Source: Meira nashicola (taxonomy: Eukaryota; Basidiomycota; Exobasidiomycetes; Exobasidiales; Brachybasidiaceae). From it: a stretch of 64,000 nucleotides of DNA. The DNA lies in contig BCJU01000003.1 in the NCBI GenBank assembly GCA_001600355.1, forward strand, positions 686,519-750,518, read 5' to 3'. The position numbers and the translations under genes are program-made. Under the pieces are notes generated by a model. The model worked only from the letters and a program-made list of their open reading frames with translations, did no database searches and was not told the origin of the DNA. Of the stretch, positions 59,710 through 64,000 are shown in pieces. Numbering within the stretch: the stretch's first letter is position 1; every line of letters starts with the position of its first letter.

Positions 59710-61446
59710 ATGATGGTGACAATCAAACAACTTTCACTTGCATCACGGTTTCTCTTTGTGAGCCTTTGTTGTGTTTCAGCGCAGAATAATGGATCAGTGA
59801 ACGAGAGTGACATTTTTGTTCGACATGTTTCATCAGATTGGGACAGTGTTCAAATTTTTAGACGTGAATTCAAACAAGAGCAAAATTTACAACCTCGTTC
59901 TATGACACAATTAGCAAGCTTGCCGGAAGTGATCTTGGAAAAGAGAGGCAAACAAGAAACAATTGCTTATTTGGGCAAACGACCAAGTACAGTAGTTAGG
60001 GCATGGGATACGATCAAGCATACAGTCAGTTCACCATTTAGAAGAATTGGTCAAAGAGTATTCTCACTCAAAAAGCGATCAGAAGAAGCACTTGAACCGA
60101 ACACTGAAAAGAAACCTCGATATCTTGGACACAAACGAGATCTTTTTGAAGCGGAACCAGAAATGATAGCTATTGAACGTGAAGACGGGCCGGATGAAAA
60201 AGAAATCTTCATCCGACGAACACCAGGACATTCCAAGGCTGATTTAGAATTAAGTCAGAGAAGAAAAGAAAGTATGGAAAAAGCAGGAAAACATGAAGCA
60301 TGGATGGATATGGTGCCGGATAAAGATGGTTCATTTGATCCAACACCCTATTCTGGCTCAGGAGTACCAAAATTGATACACGATATGAAAACAAAGTTGG
60401 AAAAGCAAGGTATCCACAAAGATTGGATGGATAAACCTGCTGCTAGAAATGTTTTCAAACGTGACGGAGATAAAGATGAAAGCAACATTCTCATCAAACG
60501 TACACCAGGACATTCCAAGACTGATTTAGAATGGAAGCAGAATAAGAAGGAAAAGATGCTAAAAGCAGGAAAACATGAAGCATGGATGGATAAAGTGCCG
60601 GATAAAAATAGTTCACCAAAGTTGAAAAAGCGAGGTATTCAAAAAGATTGGATGGATGAACCTGCTGCTAAGAATGTTTCCAAACGTAACGAAGAGGAAG
60701 ATGAAAGCAACAACCTCATCAAGCGTAGAACGGGTCATGCTGCTGCTATAGATGTTGCAAATTTTGAAAAGTATGAAAAGAAAGAACTTCAAGCAAAAGG
60801 ACTTTATCCACTCAATGAGAGACAAGAACAATCAGTCAAAGAGGAACGATTGATCAAACGCAATCTAAGTGTTGATGTAAAGGAAGTAAAGTCTACATCA
60901 AACTACAAAAGAAATCTTGGCGATTTGGAAAACGAAGAGAGTAATTTGAAACCTAGGTCTTATACGGTAGCCGATATGTCCAAGTGTAATATGCCTTTAG
61001 AAAAGACTGGACCGTCGGGTAATAAAGTCGTTCTGACAACTGGATGTCAATATCATGGATTAGGGCTTATTTCAGGAAAGCAAAAGCGAGAAGTAAAAGA
61101 ACCCGGGATCAAATTACAAAAACGTTTTGTAATTTTACCACCTACAGAAAGTGAAAAAGGTATTCGTTTTGATGTTGCTCGAGAGAAAGAAGCAATAGCA
61201 AAAGATGGTTTTGTTTTCTTAAAAAGATCTCCTACACCTTATGCCGCTTTGGTAACTGCTGCTACTTCTTTCGCTTCTAGTTTTCAACAAGCAAGAAATA
61301 ATCGTCATCAAACTGTCGTTCTCAATAGTGATCCTGATGGCAACATCACCGGCGCTCGTACGATGGGAGGTCCAAAAAAGTTGATCAATATCAATTTCGT
61401 CAGTCGTCCTTCACAACGTTATCAACATCATAATCAAGTCTACTAA
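59710..61446 (+). CDS. Secreted kexin-processed repeat precursor (KEP type)
   Basis: 578 residues from the first ATG. A signal peptide (1-24, LASRFLFVSLCCVSA) is followed by a chain cut into pieces by dibasic sites: 14 KR pairs at 78-79, 90-91, 122-123, 142-143, 250-251, 263-264, 307-308, 325-326, 338-339, 383-384, 400-401, 459-460, 471-472 and 505-506, plus RR at 51, 111, 169, 184 and 339. Two related segments carry a signature: TPGHSKADLE, KAGKHEAWMD, then GIHKDWMDKPAARNV. Apart from three Cys in the signal peptide and tail (C426, C446), the chain lacks Cys. No known family, though fungal kexin-processed precursors have this form. Confidence 0.8.
   Translation: MMVTIKQLSLASRFLFVSLCCVSAQNNGSVNESDIFVRHVSSDWDSVQIFRREFKQEQNLQPRSMTQLASLPEVILEKRGKQETIAYLGKRPSTVVRAWDTIKHTVSSPFRRIGQRVFSLKKRSEEALEPNTEKKPRYLGHKRDLFEAEPEMIAIEREDGPDEKEIFIRRTPGHSKADLELSQRRKESMEKAGKHEAWMDMVPDKDGSFDPTPYSGSGVPKLIHDMKTKLEKQGIHKDWMDKPAARNVFKRDGDKDESNILIKRTPGHSKTDLEWKQNKKEKMLKAGKHEAWMDKVPDKNSSPKLKKRGIQKDWMDEPAAKNVSKRNEEEDESNNLIKRRTGHAAAIDVANFEKYEKKELQAKGLYPLNERQEQSVKEERLIKRNLSVDVKEVKSTSNYKRNLGDLENEESNLKPRSYTVADMSKCNMPLEKTGPSGNKVVLTTGCQYHGLGLISGKQKREVKEPGIKLQKRFVILPPTESEKGIRFDVAREKEAIAKDGFVFLKRSPTPYAALVTAATSFASSFQQARNNRHQTVVLNSDPDGNITGARTMGGPKKLININFVSRPSQRYQHHNQVY
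60211..60462 (+). repeat. Precursor repeat unit A
   Basis: Residues 168-251 (RRTPGHSKADLE, KHEAWMD, HKDWMDKPAARNVFKR). It has a segment of ~18 residues after VPDK that unit B lacks. Confidence 0.75.
60493..60687 (+). repeat. Precursor repeat unit B
   Basis: Residues 262-326 (IKRTPGHSKTDLE, KHEAWMD, QKDWMDEPAAKNVSKR). High identity to unit A. A third, degenerate copy may begin at residue 337 (IKRRTGHAAAIDV). Confidence 0.75.
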
Positions 61447-61572
61447 ACATGTTTATTGCTTCCATGTCTTATTTGTGTATATATTGAAAGTCACATCTTA
61501 AAATTATTATTACTTTTTATGTTATGAATTGCAAGAATAGCACAATTTGATATAATTTACAGATAAAATGGC

Positions 61573-62961
61573 TCAATGTCCATTGACAGCTGGTGAAATG
61601 CCATTGATATGCTCTTTTATGAGCAGAGTAGAAGGATCGGGTAAAGAAAGATTGCCAGAATCTAAATCGGCGAATGTACTTTGATCGGGTGCAAGTGAAC
61701 GATTTAATGCTTTATCGACTAAAGAACGAGCTTCGAATGCAGCACCCCAAGAACTTTGATAACCAATTCCACCAAAACCATAACAAAATACCATCGGTAT
61801 TTCATCCACTTTTGGTCCATTTTCCAATCGAATACCACCTTTTCTACCCGGACGTAAACCGACATTAACAGCTGCAATTTCAACATTATACTCTCCCGCA
61901 TGAGGATTGTTTTGTTGAGTTTCTTTGTTGTTATTAATTTCCTTGGGTATTTGTAATTGAGGCATTAATTCTAACACACGTCGTAAAATGTCATGAGAAG
62001 TTTCTATTCTCGGTTCAACGTCATAATCATCTTCTAAACGTGTTCCACCGCAAATGATTGTTCCATCACCTCTTGGAATCAAATATGTATCACGATATCC
62101 TCCTTGTGCTGCAATCACTTTCGATACACCACACCAATTCGTTTCACTTTCTTTTGCCGTTTTGACACCATGAACGGCTGAAGTAGTACACCAAGGAGCA
62201 TGCAAGAGAACAGTTTGACCACGAATAGGCAAAACGTCATTATCTCCTAATAATTCTTTAGCACCTAGACCGGGTGAAGCAATCACTAGAGATGGTTTGA
62301 TTGAAGTACTTTTAGATTTTGATGTTCTTGCTTTTCCATCGATCAATTGTGTAACTGAGGCTGCGCTGCTATATGATAGTGAAATGGCTTCTGAAATGCT
62401 AGTGGCTTTATGTTTTATTGATCTTCCGCCTAATTGCAAGAAATAAGCATATAACATTGGTAAGTATTTGGGAATGTCTAAATCTAATGTCTTGAAAGTT
62501 GCACCAAAATCAATCGATTCAGGTAGTGATTCTTTGGGTAATTGTTTATAATCCGGATACCAATCAACGCAAGATTCTAATAATTCAGCTTTATGACTCC
62601 AATATTCAGTTTGATAAACGTAAACTAAAGGTCTTTTGCTGATATCTTTACTCCATTTTTGCTTTTTCCATGCTTCTTCTAATTTTGTTAAAACTTTAAA
62701 TGTTTCACGATCACGTTTAATTTGTTTTGGTGTTTTTGCATCACTTACATGATGCGCTCCTGCCCATGCGCTAGCATAAGATGCTAAAGCCGCTTCACCT
62801 TGTACAGGATTTGGTCGATATGTCGTCGAATCAAGTGAAGGCAAATCAGGTGCAATAATCGTTACATCGTATGGTTCGATTGGATGATTGAGTAATGCAA
62901 TTGCCGTACTAATCCCAATCACTCCACCTCCAACGATCAAAATGTGTGCTTTGTTGGTCAT
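61573..62961 (-). CDS. D-amino-acid oxidase family FAD enzyme
   Basis: 462 residues from the ATG at 62961; the frame opens 11 codons earlier from a non-ATG codon. The N-terminus has the FAD-binding Rossmann motif GGGVIGISTAIAL (GxGxxG). The C-terminal signature reads VGLRPGRKGGIRLENG and later YGFGGIGYQSSWGAAFEA, the DAO pattern (substrate-binding Arg and the GYQ/GxG loop). Oxidises D-amino acids or D-aspartate to keto acids, ammonia and peroxide. The C-terminus is PAVNGH, so the PTS1 tripeptide (SKL) seen in many fungal DAOs is absent. It converges with the kexin precursor. Confidence 0.88.
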   Translation of the reverse strand: MTNKAHILIVGGGVIGISTAIALLNHPIEPYDVTIIAPDLPSLDSTTYRPNPVQGEAALASYASAWAGAHHVSDAKTPKQIKRDRETFKVLTKLEEAWKKQKWSKDISKRPLVYVYQTEYWSHKAELLESCVDWYPDYKQLPKESLPESIDFGATFKTLDLDIPKYLPMLYAYFLQLGGRSIKHKATSISEAISLSYSSAASVTQLIDGKARTSKSKSTSIKPSLVIASPGLGAKELLGDNDVLPIRGQTVLLHAPWCTTSAVHGVKTAKESETNWCGVSKVIAAQGGYRDTYLIPRGDGTIICGGTRLEDDYDVEPRIETSHDILRRVLELMPQLQIPKEINNNKETQQNNPHAGEYNVEIAAVNVGLRPGRKGGIRLENGPKVDEIPMVFCYGFGGIGYQSSWGAAFEARSLVDKALNRSLAPDQSTFADLDSGNLSLPDPSTLLIKEHINGISPAVNGH

Positions 62962-64000
62962 CTTTGTCTCTTCTTTTTTTTCTTTCTTGAACAAAAGAAG
63001 GATGATGGATGGGATTCAAACCAATGATTCTGTTGTCTATCTTTAGAACTACTGTCTTGATCTCGGGAAGAAATTCGCATACACTCTTCTTTGTCTTTCT
63101 CCCCCACTCTGCTGGAATGCACTAGAAGATGATGTAAACTTTCATTCTCGTGCTGTACGACACCAAGAAACTAATTTTTATTATTATCCGCTTTTTCACT
63201 AAGAGAGAAAAGCGTTTTTAAAATAAGCAAGCCACTGTCCTGGAATGCATACTAAGACGTCGTTTTTGAACAAAAAAAAGTACAAAATGTCCCGCTCCTC
63301 CCTCCTCCTCTTCAGTTTTATTTGTTTTTCCGCTCTTTGGGAACCGACCGACCACATGTATTTTTTTCATTTCTTAAAAGGTGTCGGTTCCCCCCACGCG
63401 TATCGTATGTGTGCTTTTTTATGCACCTGTCTCGGTTTAAACGGCGAATGAATGCAACAAAAAAGATAAAAAAAAGAGCATCCGGTATTTTTACCGTGTT
63501 TTGCGTTGTAAGAGAGCCGAGTGTAAGTTACAGTGAATGAGATAAGCAGAACAAATTGTTTAACTAAGCATTCAATGAGGCCAATAACAGTCTAAGTGTC
63601 TAACTATACAATTAGAGTTGCTTATGATTTTTAAAGTATGCAGACCAAGCTTGTCAAAATTACACTTTCGGTTCTTTTTTTTGGGTCTTTGCATCGGCCA
63701 ACAGTTTAATAACTCGATAAGGTACATACATTGCGCCTTCTTTACGCCAGCATTAAAGGAGGAAAACCTGATCGGTGGCCGGTCATATTGGCCGTTGTGA
63801 CACTTTTCTGAAAAGTGTAATTCACTCGAATAAGATAAATCTAGTCTGATGTTGCATAGACTATAAGCCGAGTAGGAATACGAAATACCCACCAGGGGTC
63901 ATGCTCTATCTTGCATTATTATTCTTACTTTTTTATCCCGCACGCCTTTCCCGAATATGTATGTACATACAATGCTAGCTTTAAAAAATGCACGGCCGGT
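62962..64000. other. Region from the DAO start to the window end, no gene supported
   Basis: 1039 bp with the DAO promoter. Contains short frames on both strands, poly-T and poly-A runs (about 63270-63470), and GGCCGGT-type strings (near 63775). The GGATTCAAACC string at about 63013 resembles a tRNA T-arm but no matching acceptor, anticodon or D arm could be built. Confidence 0.45.

Noticed and set aside
59710..61446. The kexin precursor as a classic ustiloxin/dikaritin RiPP
   Set aside because: The peptides are long and charged, there is no short Tyr-bearing core repeated many times, and no UstYa-type or tyrosinase gene is in the window.
63005..63080. GGTTTGAATCC-like T-arm on the minus strand (near 63013), a possible tRNA
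   Set aside because: The T stem has a mismatch and no acceptor, D or anticodon stem of the right spacing could be built.
1..64000. CRISPR arrays, insertion sequences or prokaryotic operons
   Set aside because: Eukaryotic gene content with spliceosomal introns and no direct-repeat arrays or transposase frames.

Overview
The window is a gene-dense, AT-rich stretch of nuclear DNA from a filamentous or dimorphic fungus. Most genes are single long open frames. The only introns I can place (five, 68-79 bp, all GT-AG) lie in four short conserved genes. A copper-fist regulator, a RUD3 golgin, LAM sterol transporters and kexin-processed secreted precursors all fit Dikarya. The style (intron-poor, long disordered Ser/Gln-rich tails, large PHO80-type cyclin) makes me favour a basidiomycete near Ustilaginomycotina, but that is an inference.

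Layout: 0-5 kb holds the tail of an unknown protein, TAF9 and TOA2 facing away from each other, a small secreted protein and a two-exon LSM8. 5-15 kb holds a p24 cargo receptor, DAHP synthase, a tail-anchored inositol 5-phosphatase, uridine kinase, an unknown Ser-rich protein and a three-exon ELF1. 14.8-27 kb holds an OSCA/CSC1 channel, SEN54 and CLF1 sharing a 238-bp promoter, and a PHO80-like cyclin. A 3.0-kb gap with a CTG/CAG inverted repeat follows. 29.8-42 kb holds a His-rich protein, RUD3, SGT2, RPS23, a JmjC/cupin protein, PAC1/LIS1 and a Cid1-type nucleotidyltransferase. 42-57 kb holds a copper-fist transcription factor, a LAM protein, a secreted peptide precursor, a small hypothetical protein, an M16 insulysin and OXR1. 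57-63 kb holds PEX14, a repeat-bearing kexin-processed precursor and a D-amino-acid oxidase-like enzyme. The last kilobase has no supported gene.

Most of this is ordinary housekeeping gene content: transcription start and elongation, RNA processing, the secretory pathway, peroxisomes and dynein control. The parts most likely to be new are two secreted precursors with kexin (KR) sites. One is a 578-residue protein with 14 KR sites and internal repeats carrying a W-M-D signature. The other is a 134-residue protein ending in a single KR followed by an 11-residue aromatic peptide. No recognisable RiPP-modifying enzyme (for example UstYa/DUF3328) is present, so these are candidates for unmodified signalling, structural or effector peptides. 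There are no tRNA, rRNA, CRISPR or transposon features that I could support.
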